A program made the position numbers and the translations under genes. From Streptomyces ambofaciens ATCC 23877 (GTDB lineage Bacteria > Actinomycetota > Actinomycetes > Streptomycetales > Streptomycetaceae), in NCBI RefSeq assembly GCF_001267885.1, contig NZ_CP012382.1:7489001-7553000 (forward strand): DNA of 64,000 nucleotides, read 5' to 3'. Each line of letters opens with the position of its first letter. Position 1 is the first letter of the stretch. The notes under the pieces are model-generated. The model made no database searches. It was given only the letters and a program-made list of their open reading frames with translations, and was not told the DNA's origin. Of the stretch, positions 27,686 through 38,583 are shown in pieces.

Positions 27686-28968
27686 GCCCACGACACGCCT
27701 TCGGCCCCGCTCCGCGGGAGCGGGACGCCGTCATCACCGGGCTGGGACTGACGACCGCGCTGGGCGGCGACGTAGCCTCCACCTGGCAGGCCCTGCTGGA
27801 CGGTGCGTGCGGCGTGGAGTGCGTCGACTTCGGGGAGCCGGACGGCCCCGCGCAGACCTATCTCGCGGCCCGGGCGGCGGTGGACCCCCGCACGGTCCTG
27901 CCGTCCGCCAAGGCGGCGCACTGCGACCGCTCCGCGCAGTTCGCCCTCGTCGCGGCCCGGGAAGCCGTGCGCGACGCCGGATTCGCGGACCCGTCGTCGC
28001 TCGCCGCGGACGGCTCGCGGGTGGCCGTGATCGTCGGCGTCGGGCTGGGCGGGCTCACCAGCATCCTGGAGCAGAACCACCGCCTTCAGACCCGGGGCGC
28101 CGGGCGGGTGAGCCCCCGCACCATCCCCGTCATGCTGCCCAACCACCCGGCCGCGGAGGTGGGGCTCATGGTCGGCGCCAAGGCCGGCGTCCACGCCCCG
28201 GTCAGTGCCTGCGCCTCCGGTGCCGAGGCGGTCGTCCAGGCCCTGGGCATGATCCGGGACGGCCGCGCCGACCTCGTCGTCGCCGGCGGCACCGAGGCCG
28301 CGCTGCACCCGCTCGCCCTGGCCGGCTTCGCGCGGCTCCAGGCGCTCTCCCTGCGCCTGGACGACCCCAAGGGCGCCTCCAGGCCCTTCGACGCCGACCG
28401 GGACGGCTTCGTGATGGGTGAGGGGGCCGGCATGCTCGTCGTCGAGAGCGCGGCGCACGCCGCCGCCCGCGGCGCCCGCGTCCACGGCCGCCTGACCGGC
28501 GCGGGCATCACCAACGACAGCCACCACGTCGCCCAGCCCGCACCCGGCGGTACGGGCTGCGCCGCCGCCGTCGACGCCGCCCTCAGCGACGCCGGACTCC
28601 TTCCGGAGCAGGTCCGGCACGTCAACGCCCACGCCACCTCGACACCGCTCGGCGACCTCGGCGAGGCACAGGCGCTGCACAGGGTCTTCGCCGAGGCGCT
28701 GGCCGACGTCACGGTCAGCGCCACCAAGGCCGCTCTCGGCCACACGCTGGGCGCCGCCGGAGCGATCGAGGCCGTCCTCACCGTGCTCGCCGTCCGGGAG
28801 CGGACCGCACCGCCGGCGTGCAGTCTCGAACGGGTGGACCCCGACATCGCCCTGAACGTCGTCGGCCGCACCCCCGCGCCCCTGCCCTCCGGGGCCCTCG
28901 CGGCCGTCTCCACCAGCATGGGGTTCGGCGGCCACAACGTCGCGCTCGCGTTCGCCGGCGCCTCATGA
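27682..28968 (+). CDS. Beta-ketoacyl-ACP synthase II (FabF-like)
   Basis: 428 residues, GTG start inside the ACP stop. Active-site triad C177 (SACASGAEA), H317 (NAHATSTPLGD) and H354 (ALGHTLGAAG), all present, so an active elongating condensing enzyme and not a chain-length factor. Fused by 4-bp overlaps to the ACP before and acyltransferase after. No ketoreductase, dehydratase or second KS is nearby, so reductive steps would have to come from elsewhere. Confidence 0.95.
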   Translation: MSPRHAFGPAPRERDAVITGLGLTTALGGDVASTWQALLDGACGVECVDFGEPDGPAQTYLAARAAVDPRTVLPSAKAAHCDRSAQFALVAAREAVRDAGFADPSSLAADGSRVAVIVGVGLGGLTSILEQNHRLQTRGAGRVSPRTIPVMLPNHPAAEVGLMVGAKAGVHAPVSACASGAEAVVQALGMIRDGRADLVVAGGTEAALHPLALAGFARLQALSLRLDDPKGASRPFDADRDGFVMGEGAGMLVVESAAHAAARGARVHGRLTGAGITNDSHHVAQPAPGGTGCAAAVDAALSDAGLLPEQVRHVNAHATSTPLGDLGEAQALHRVFAEALADVTVSATKAALGHTLGAAGAIEAVLTVLAVRERTAPPACSLERVDPDIALNVVGRTPAPLPSGALAAVSTSMGFGGHNVALAFAGAS

Positions 28969-30008
28969 GACCCCGCGCCCCGGCTCCCGCCGACGGCACA
29001 CCGCGCACCGTGCTGATGTGCCCCGGCCAGGGGGCCTACCTCCCGGGCGCGCTGCGTCACCTGCGCGACGTCCCGGCCGTCGCCGGCGTCCTGCGCGGGG
29101 TGGACGCCCACAGCGCCGCCGCCGGCGGCACCGGCACACCCGTCGGGCCCCTCCTCACCGACGTCGGGGCACCCGACCCCGACCGGCTCCTGCGCACCGA
29201 TCCCCTCGCCTTCGACCTCGCCACCTACGCCGCGGTCGTCGCCTGTGCGACCGTCCTGCTCGACCTGGCGATCCCACCCGTCGACGCCGTGCTCGGCCAC
29301 AGCGTGGGCGACCTCGCGGCACTCACCGTCGCCGGTGCCGTCACCCTGGAACAGGGGGTCCGGCTGCTCCACGTACGGGACCGGCTGCTGCGGGACGCCC
29401 GGCTGCCGGCGGCCGGCCTGCTGGCCACCGACATGCCCGCCGACCTGGCGGCGGACGTCCTGCGCGTGCACGGCCCGCCCCAGGTACGGATCGCCGCCCG
29501 CAACGCCCCCGCCCAGACCGTCCTGGCCGGCCCCGCCGACCAGCTGGCCGCCGTCCGCCGCACCACCAGGGCCCTCGGACACCGGGCCACCCCGCTGACC
29601 AGCCGCACCGCCTTCCACCACCCCCTGCTCCACGAGGTCCACCGTGCCTTCCGCCGCGTCCTGCGGGCGCAGCCCGTCGCACCGCCCACGCTCGCCGTCT
29701 ACACCACCACCGCGGTCCGGCCCGCGCGCACCGCCGCCGAGCTGCGCGCGGCGGCGGCCGCCCACCTCACCGAGCCGATGGCCTTCCACCGCACCCTGCA
29801 CGCCATGCGCAGCGCCGGCTGCACCACGTACCTGGACAGCGGACCCCGGGCCCTGCTGTCCACCCTGGCCAGGACCGCACTGCCGGGCTGCACCACCGCC
29901 GCCCCCTCCCGCACACCCGCCGACGTCGACCGCATCCGCCACCGCCTCACCACCGCCCACGGTGACGGCCGCCCGCACGGCCGGGGTCCCGCGGCCGGAT
30001 CGGGGTAG
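28965..30008 (+). CDS. Discrete malonyl/acyl-CoA:ACP acyltransferase
   Basis: 347 residues. CPGQGAY start motif, catalytic S113 in GHSVGD, and FHHPLL with the catalytic His. The specificity motif around FHHP (against HAFH of malonyl and YASH of methylmalonyl enzymes) is unusual, so the extender or starter unit cannot be read. Coupled to the ketosynthase by an ATGA overlap. A Pro/Arg-rich C-terminal tail is probably unstructured. Confidence 0.9.
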   Translation: MRPRAPAPADGTPRTVLMCPGQGAYLPGALRHLRDVPAVAGVLRGVDAHSAAAGGTGTPVGPLLTDVGAPDPDRLLRTDPLAFDLATYAAVVACATVLLDLAIPPVDAVLGHSVGDLAALTVAGAVTLEQGVRLLHVRDRLLRDARLPAAGLLATDMPADLAADVLRVHGPPQVRIAARNAPAQTVLAGPADQLAAVRRTTRALGHRATPLTSRTAFHHPLLHEVHRAFRRVLRAQPVAPPTLAVYTTTAVRPARTAAELRAAAAAHLTEPMAFHRTLHAMRSAGCTTYLDSGPRALLSTLARTALPGCTTAAPSRTPADVDRIRHRLTTAHGDGRPHGRGPAAGSG

Positions 30009-30035
30009 GCGGAGGGGACCCGAAGGAGGACAGCC

Positions 30036-30353
30036 ATGACGACGTACGTCATCTCGGTGCCCGGGACGTTCACCGGCACCGTCCAGGACGGCACGAAGGA
30101 CGAGCTGGCCCGGGCGCTGCGCCCGGCCGACCCGCACCGCACCCACCTGGGGGACGAGGAGGACCTGGACGCCCTCTCGGTCAACGACGACGGCACCTTC
30201 ACCATCCGCCTCACCGTGGAAGCGGACACCACCGCCCAGGCGGAGGACCGCGCCCACGAGGTCGCGGACTCCGCCCTGCGCGCGGTCGGCCTGGACAAGA
30301 GCAGCGCACCCCTCGGCCCGTCGGTGGTCACCGGCATCGACTCCGACGTCTGA
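30036..30353 (+). CDS. Small soluble hypothetical protein after the ACP-KS-AT set
   Basis: 105 residues (MTTYVISVPGTFTGTVQDG...), acidic, alternating strands and helices, no signal or membrane segment. GAAGGAGGA is a strong ribosome-binding site. Twenty-seven bases after the acyltransferase and likely in the same transcript. No family recognised; its two-layer alpha/beta look could suit a cyclase or binding role, but this is a guess. Confidence 0.75.
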   Translation: MTTYVISVPGTFTGTVQDGTKDELARALRPADPHRTHLGDEEDLDALSVNDDGTFTIRLTVEADTTAQAEDRAHEVADSALRAVGLDKSSAPLGPSVVTGIDSDV

Positions 30354-30474
30354 CCGCGCCCGGACCGACGGCGGACCGCCCCCGGCCGAGCCATGAGTGG
30401 CCCGGCTCACATGGCGTACCGGGGGTGGCGCCGACACCATGGTCTCGTCACCCGGCAGGCTGAAGGGATCAACA

Positions 30475-33849
<3,375 letters not shown>

Positions 33850-33854
33850 GCACC

Positions 33855-33902
33855 GAGACGGCCGCGGCCCGGACCACCAAGGGTCCGGGCCGCGGCCGTC
33901 TC
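33855..33902. terminator. Bidirectional terminator between pyc and monooxygenase gene
   Basis: A perfect 21-bp stem (33855-33875 paired with 33882-33902) around the loop ACCAAG, one of the strongest hairpins in the window. It sits between convergent stop codons. Confidence 0.93.
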
Positions 33903-33909
33903 CGTCGCC

Positions 33910-34239
33910 TCACGCCTCCTTGGGAGCCGCCTGCTGCACCACCTCGAAGGACCACACCGTGGACCCGCTCGCGGCGGGCTTCGGACGCTCGCTGCCCTCC
34001 GCGCCGCCGCCCTGGTGCGCCGCCTTCATCGGTCCCTCCATCCAGGCCTGGAAGGACTCCTCGTCACGCCACCGCGTGTAGACGAGGTAGTCGTCGGTGC
34101 CCTCCACCGGCCGCAGCAGCTCGAACCACTCGAACCCGTCGGAACTCTCCACGGCGTGGGCCCGCGAGGCGAAGCGCTTCTCCAGCGTCTCCCGCTGCTC
34201 GGCAGGGACGGTCAGTACGTTGATCTTGACTACGCTCAT
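33910..34239 (-). CDS. Antibiotic biosynthesis monooxygenase (ABM)-fold protein
   Basis: 109 residues, start MSVVKINVLTVP at 34239. The ferredoxin-like dimeric barrel pattern (VPAEQRETLEKRFASRAHAVESSDGFEWFELLRP, YLVYTRWRDEESFQAWM) is typical of the ABM superfamily, which includes quinone-forming monooxygenases and heme-degrading IsdG/MhuD. MhuD-like proteins have the same W/F-x-x-W spacing, so heme degradation is an alternative. Convergent with pyc; 25 bp from the end of the polysaccharide operon on the same strand. Confidence 0.88.
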   Translation of the reverse strand: MSVVKINVLTVPAEQRETLEKRFASRAHAVESSDGFEWFELLRPVEGTDDYLVYTRWRDEESFQAWMEGPMKAAHQGGGAEGSERPKPAASGSTVWSFEVVQQAAPKEA

Positions 34240-34264
34240 GTCCCCATCCTGCCGCATGCCGTGC

Positions 34265-35074
34265 TCAGCAGGGGTCGCGCCAGACCCCGAGCTCCGGGCG
34301 CTTGCGCATCGAGGACAGGCCCAGCCGGCGTGACTCGGGACAGAACGCACGGGCCGGCTCGCTGTACTCCACGTGGAAGACGGCCTTGCCGGCCTCGACG
34401 AACGGCGTGAGCCGCGCGCACTCGCCGTACTCGGCGCACTGCTCGTTGACGGCGAAGTCGAAGTCGTCGACCAGCTGCGGAATCTGCGCCAGGTCGTTCT
34501 TGAGACCCACCGCCAGGCCCCGTTCGCGGGCGATGGAGGCGATCATCCGGTTGTAGGCGAGCTGGTCCCGCGCGGTGAGCGGAAAGCCGGTCTCGTTGCC
34601 GTACCCCTCCACCAGGTCGGGTTCCACCGCGTCGAAGCCCTTGTCGCGGCACATGTCGAAGCGCCGCTCCATGATCGGCCGCAGCACGGAGATCTCGCGG
34701 ATGTCCAGCCAGCGCTCCCCGTGCCAGCCGTTGGGCTCGCCCAGCACCGCGCGGGGAAAGGCGTCCGCGTCGGGCCGGTAGTCCTCCCAGGCGCCCACGT
34801 TGACGTAGCAGATCACCTTGCGGCCGGCGCGGTGCAGCCGGGCCACGTCCGCCCTGTCGTTCTCGAACGCGTCGATGTCGTACACGGGCACGTCGGCCGA
34901 CGGGTCGACCCTGCCGTCGAGCTGCCACTGCCAGGCCAGTCCGGGCTCGGGCCGCCACACCGCGGTGGCGGACGGGTCCGGTGCGGGCCCGTGATCCGCA
35001 CCCGAGCACCCCGCCGCCACCGAGAAGGACAGGACGACCAGCAGCGCGGCGCACACGCGTCCCCGGCGTCTCAC
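34265..35074 (-). CDS. GH114-family (endo-alpha-1,4-galactosaminidase-like) lipoprotein
   Basis: 269 residues, GTG start. Signal peptide with lipobox VAAGC, lipidated C23. The TIM-barrel domain carries WQWQLDG, VYDIDAFEND, CYVNVGAWEDYR, FDAVEPDLVEGY (D153) and FAVNEQC (E211), the conserved acid pair of GH114. Fungal Ega3 of this family cuts galactosaminogalactan. It overlaps the spherulin-4 gene by 4 bp and ends the eight-gene polysaccharide locus, so trimming or release of the polymer at the cell surface is likely. Confidence 0.88.
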   Translation of the reverse strand: MRRRGRVCAALLVVLSFSVAAGCSGADHGPAPDPSATAVWRPEPGLAWQWQLDGRVDPSADVPVYDIDAFENDRADVARLHRAGRKVICYVNVGAWEDYRPDADAFPRAVLGEPNGWHGERWLDIREISVLRPIMERRFDMCRDKGFDAVEPDLVEGYGNETGFPLTARDQLAYNRMIASIARERGLAVGLKNDLAQIPQLVDDFDFAVNEQCAEYGECARLTPFVEAGKAVFHVEYSEPARAFCPESRRLGLSSMRKRPELGVWRDPC

Positions 35075-35733
35075 CGCTCCGCTCCGGTCAGCAGGGGCGT
35101 CAGACGGGCCCACGGGTTGGGCGGTTCGCCCGTGACGGGTCCGGAGACGGCGGCGCCGCGCTCGTGGGCGGTCCGCACGGCGAGCGGTGCGAGCGCCTCG
35201 GGCACCCCGTACACCAGGTGGCAGATCCGCTCCGGCGGGTGCCGCAGCGTCCAGTCCGGCCGGCTGAACGCGGACACGTAGGTGGACCAGGACCCCTCGA
35301 AGGTGACGACGAGGTCGGCGAGGCGGGCGTATCCCGGCGCCGGGTGGACCCCCGGGTTCAGCACGACGGAACGTGACCCCCGCCGACGCAGGTCCCGCAC
35401 CAGCGTCCGGTAGGCGGGAAGTTCGGTCGCCGCCGAACTCACCCGGTCCAGGAAGCTCCCGTCGGTCCCGTACCACTCCCGGTGGAGCAGCGCGTCCTCG
35501 GCGACCTCGGCCGGGGAGCGCGTGCCGTAGTCGGTGTCGACGTAGCCGAGCAGGCGGGCGCCCGCCGTCCGCAGCGCGCCGGCCGCCGCCACGAAGGCGG
35601 GGTCGGGCGCACCTCCCGGCCCGTTCGCGGGGTTGATGACGACGCCGTAGGTGCGGTCGGCCGCGGTGATGAGCCGGTGCCAGGAGCCCGGGTCCTCGGC
35701 CGGATGGACGTACAGCGGGATCAGCAGGCTCAC
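35071..35733 (-). CDS. Spherulin-4 family (Sph3/GH135-like) putative glycoside hydrolase
   Basis: 220 residues, GTG start at 35733 overlapping the upstream stop. LLIPLYVHPAEDPGSWHRLI, YGVVINPANGPG, LLGYVDTDYGTR and VVLNPGVHPAPGY are the signature blocks of the spherulation-specific family 4. Aspergillus Sph3 of this fold hydrolyses the GalNAc-containing polymer galactosaminogalactan and is required to make it. No obvious signal peptide: either cytoplasmic, or the start lies upstream in a poorer context. Translation is coupled to both neighbours. Confidence 0.87.
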   Translation of the reverse strand: MSLLIPLYVHPAEDPGSWHRLITAADRTYGVVINPANGPGGAPDPAFVAAAGALRTAGARLLGYVDTDYGTRSPAEVAEDALLHREWYGTDGSFLDRVSSAATELPAYRTLVRDLRRRGSRSVVLNPGVHPAPGYARLADLVVTFEGSWSTYVSAFSRPDWTLRHPPERICHLVYGVPEALAPLAVRTAHERGAAVSGPVTGEPPNPWARLTPLLTGAER

Positions 35734-36656
35734 GACGGTCCGCCGCCTTTCGCGGTGAGGGCAGGGGGGCGGACGCCCTCCGACCAGAGCGCGGCCAGTG
35801 ACGCGTCGAGCGAGTACGACGGCCGCCAGTCGAGAGCGGCCCGGGCGGCGGCGATGTCGGAGCACTGCCAGGAGACCTCGCCAGAGCGGGCCGAACCGGC
35901 GGCGTCCTCCTCGATCCGGCCGCGGAAACCGGCGATGTCCGCGAGCGTCCGCACCAGGTGGCGCACCGGCGCGGCGTCACCGCCGCCGATGTTGAGCACG
36001 CGCGGCAGCGGGCCGGCCGCGGTGACCGCGCGTTCGACGGCCCGTGCCACGTCGCGTACGTCCACGAAGTCCCGGTAGGCCGACAGATCGCCCAGCCGGA
36101 GCACCGCGTCCGGGTCCGCGCCCGCCGCGCGCAGCAGTCCGGTGACCCGGCCGGGCAGCCCGGAGGGCGGGGCGCCGGGCCCCACCGGGTTGCCGACCCG
36201 CAGGACCACCGTGTCCAGGTCCGAGGTGGCGACCGTGACGGTGCCGGCGAGTTTGGTCGCTCCGTAGGCGGCCAGCGGGCGGGTCGCCGCCGATTCCGGC
36301 ACCTTGACGTGCATCGTGCCCGGCCCGTACTCGGCGGCCGAACCGAGGTGGACCAGGCGGGCGCCGGGGCGGGCCAGCCGCAGCGCCGCGCACAGGAGGG
36401 CGGGGCCACGGGCGTTGACCTCGGCGAGTCTCACCGGGTCACCGCCGGTGGCGCCCGCGCAGTTGACCACGGCGTCGGGGGCCGCCGAGGCCAGGGCCTC
36501 GGCGAGCCGGTCGACGCGGTCGCCGGCGAGGTCGACCGGCACGTCGGCGGCGGGCGAGCGGCCACCGCCGAGGACCCGCGTGCCCGGCAGGGCACGGAGC
36601 CGCTCGGCGACGTGGGCGCCCAGGTAGCCGGTGAGGCCCACAACGAGGATGCGCAT
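35730..36656 (-). CDS. NAD(P)-dependent sugar-nucleotide epimerase/dehydratase (extended SDR), second copy
   Basis: 308 residues. Nucleotide-binding GLTGYLGAH at the N-terminus, catalytic YGATK (Tyr-x-x-x-Lys) about residue 130 and S/T in HLGSAAEYG. Probably modifies an NDP-sugar (4-epimerase, reductase or dehydratase; not resolvable). Four-base overlap with the spherulin-4 gene and 7 bp after the nucleotidyltransferase, so one operon. Confidence 0.9.
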   Translation of the reverse strand: MRILVVGLTGYLGAHVAERLRALPGTRVLGGGRSPAADVPVDLAGDRVDRLAEALASAAPDAVVNCAGATGGDPVRLAEVNARGPALLCAALRLARPGARLVHLGSAAEYGPGTMHVKVPESAATRPLAAYGATKLAGTVTVATSDLDTVVLRVGNPVGPGAPPSGLPGRVTGLLRAAGADPDAVLRLGDLSAYRDFVDVRDVARAVERAVTAAGPLPRVLNIGGGDAAPVRHLVRTLADIAGFRGRIEEDAAGSARSGEVSWQCSDIAAARAALDWRPSYSLDASLAALWSEGVRPPALTAKGGGPS

Positions 36657-36663
36657 GTGGTGC

Positions 36664-37377
36664 TCAGGCTCCCTTCAGCAGCAGGGACTTGCGGCTGGTG
36701 AACTCCGCGTTGGCACGGTCGTAGTCGTCGGGACGCCCGATGTCGAGCCAGTAGCCGTCGAAGTCGTAGGCGTGCGGGCAGTCGCCGGATCTGAGCAGGT
36801 CGAGCACCAACTCGTCGAAGCCCAGGGGCAGTCCCGCCGTGTAGTCGTCGAGGGTGGAGCGGGAGAGCCCGTACACGCCCATGGAGACGCGGTAGTCCAT
36901 GCTGGGCTTCTCGGTGAAGGCGACGACCCGGCTCGCCTCGGTGGTCAGGACGCCGAAGTCGATGTGCACCTTGCGGGCGTAGGTGGCGATGGTCAGTGGG
37001 GCGCCGGAAGCGGTGTGCCGGCGCAGGACGTCGGCGTAGTCGAGGTCGGTGAGGATGTCGCCGTTCATCACCAGGAAGTGCTCGGGCAGGCGCTCGCGCA
37101 TGGTGAGCAGCGGGCCGATGGTCCCCAGGGGGCTCTCCTCGGTGGAGTAGTCGACGGACAGGCCCCACTGCGAGCCGTCGCCGACGTAGGCCCGGATGAT
37201 CTCGCCCAGGTGGCCTATGGCGATCGTGCAGCCGGTGAATCCGGCCGAGGCCAGCTGGCGCAGGACGATCTCCAGGATGGCGTGCTGGTCGCCGATGGGC
37301 ACGAGCGGTTTGGGCAGCGCGGTGGTGTAGGGCCGCAGCCGGACGCCTTTGCCTCCGGCCAGGATCACTGCGTGCAT
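36664..37377 (-). CDS. Sugar-1-phosphate nucleotidyltransferase
   Basis: 237 residues. N-terminal VILAGGKGVRLRPYT-PKPLVPIG is the nucleotide-binding signature, and MNGDIL and EKPS are the metal and sugar-binding segments. ATG at 37377 chosen for its AGGGGGG ribosome-binding site. Shorter than GlmU- or RmlA-type enzymes and without an acyltransferase domain, closest in look to heptose/mannose-1-phosphate guanylyltransferases. It would make the activated sugar used by the neighbouring epimerases and glycosyltransferase. Confidence 0.92.
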   Translation of the reverse strand: MHAVILAGGKGVRLRPYTTALPKPLVPIGDQHAILEIVLRQLASAGFTGCTIAIGHLGEIIRAYVGDGSQWGLSVDYSTEESPLGTIGPLLTMRERLPEHFLVMNGDILTDLDYADVLRRHTASGAPLTIATYARKVHIDFGVLTTEASRVVAFTEKPSMDYRVSMGVYGLSRSTLDDYTAGLPLGFDELVLDLLRSGDCPHAYDFDGYWLDIGRPDDYDRANAEFTSRKSLLLKGA

Positions 37378-37428
37378 GAGGTTCCCCCCTCGGTTCACGT
37401 GCCGGTCCAGGTCAGATGTCGCAGGTGG

Positions 37429-38430
37429 TCAGATGTTGTAGATGCCGGTCTTGTAGCGGGCGAGGTTGGCCGGGTCGCGGAAGAAGTCCACCGTGTGCCC
37501 GAGGCCCCGCTCCAGGTCGTGCGCGGGGCTCCAGCCGGTCGCCTCCCGCAGCCGGGTCGCGTCGGCGACCAGCCGCATCACCTCGGAGTTCGCCGGCCGC
37601 AGCCGCTGTGCGTCCTCCCGTACGTCGACGGGGGTGTCCATCACCTTGCCGATGAGTCCCACCAGGTCGCCCACCGAGATCTCACCGCCGGTCCCGGCGT
37701 TGAACGTCCGGCCCACGACCCGCTCGGCGGGCGCGGTGCCGACCGCGAGGAACGCCTGCGCGGTGTCCTTGACGAAGGTGAAGTCCCGGGTGGGCCGCAG
37801 ATCGCCGAGGGTGAGGGTGCGTTCGCCGGCCGCGACCTGGCCGATGACGGTGGGTATCACCGCCCGCATGGACTGCCGGGGACCGTAGGTGTTGAAGGGC
37901 CGCAGCGTCACCACCGGCGTGCCGAAGCTGGCGTGGTAGCTGTCCGCGAGCCGGTCCCCGCCCGCCTTGGAAGCGGCGTACGGCGACTGGGTGTTGATGG
38001 GGTGGTCCTCGGTGATCGGCACGGTCTGCGCGGTGCCGTAGGTCTCGCTGGTGGAGGTGTGCACCAGCCGTGGCGTGCCCTGGGCGCGGACCGCCTCCAG
38101 GACGTTCAGGGTGCCGGTCACGTTGGTGTCCACGTAACTGTGCGGTGCCTGGTAGGAGTACGGGATGGCGATGAGGGCGGCCAGGTGGTAGACGCAGTCG
38201 GCGCCCTCGACGAGGTGGCGGACCGAACCGGGGTCCCGGACGTCGCCGAGGACGATCTCGACCTGGTCGAGGACGTCGGGGGAGAGGGTCTCCAGCCAGC
38301 CATAGGAGGAGAAGGAGTTGTACTGCGCCATGGCCCTCACCCGGTGCCCGGAGGCGACGAGCGCCTCGGTGAGGTGGGAGCCGATGAAGCCCTCGGCTCC
38401 GGTGACGGCGGCGAGCGGTGTTGGGGTCAC
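37429..38430 (-). CDS. NAD-dependent sugar-nucleotide 4,6-dehydratase/epimerase (LegB-like extended SDR)
   Basis: 333 residues, GTG start after GGAAGGA. GAEGFIGSH dinucleotide loop, HTSTSETYGT, and YAASKAGGDRLADSYH (catalytic Tyr/Lys). NYFS-like FNTYGPRQSMRAVIPTVI matches the subgroup often paired with a nucleotidyltransferase in surface-polysaccharide clusters. Produces a deoxy- or epimerised NDP-sugar; exact reaction unknown. An 8-bp tandem repeat lies in its leader, ending 14 bases before the start. Confidence 0.9.
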   Translation of the reverse strand: MTPTPLAAVTGAEGFIGSHLTEALVASGHRVRAMAQYNSFSSYGWLETLSPDVLDQVEIVLGDVRDPGSVRHLVEGADCVYHLAALIAIPYSYQAPHSYVDTNVTGTLNVLEAVRAQGTPRLVHTSTSETYGTAQTVPITEDHPINTQSPYAASKAGGDRLADSYHASFGTPVVTLRPFNTYGPRQSMRAVIPTVIGQVAAGERTLTLGDLRPTRDFTFVKDTAQAFLAVGTAPAERVVGRTFNAGTGGEISVGDLVGLIGKVMDTPVDVREDAQRLRPANSEVMRLVADATRLREATGWSPAHDLERGLGHTVDFFRDPANLARYKTGIYNI

Positions 38431-38444
38431 GCGGGGGTCCTTCC

Positions 38445-38492
38445 GGTCGGTGGGTCGGTGGGTCGGTGGGTCGGTGGGGTGGTGGGTCGGTG
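38445..38492. repeat. Six tandem copies of an 8-bp repeat
   Basis: GGTCGGTG repeated six times on the + strand (copy five reads GGGTGGTG), CACCGACC on the coding strand. It ends just before the Shine-Dalgarno of the epimerase/dehydratase start at 38430. Unit length is not a multiple of three. Slippage here would change leader length, not reading frame. Confidence 0.9.
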
Positions 38493-38583
38493 GGGCGTGG
38501 AACGGTGTGTTCAGGGGCCCGTGCGCGGCCGGACGCGGGGAGCGGCAGGCCGGGCTCGGTGGTGGTCCGGTACCGGCGCGGCG

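Noticed and set aside
38445..38492. Tandem array considered as a CRISPR
   Set aside because: Units are 8 bp, directly adjacent, without spacers and without cas genes.
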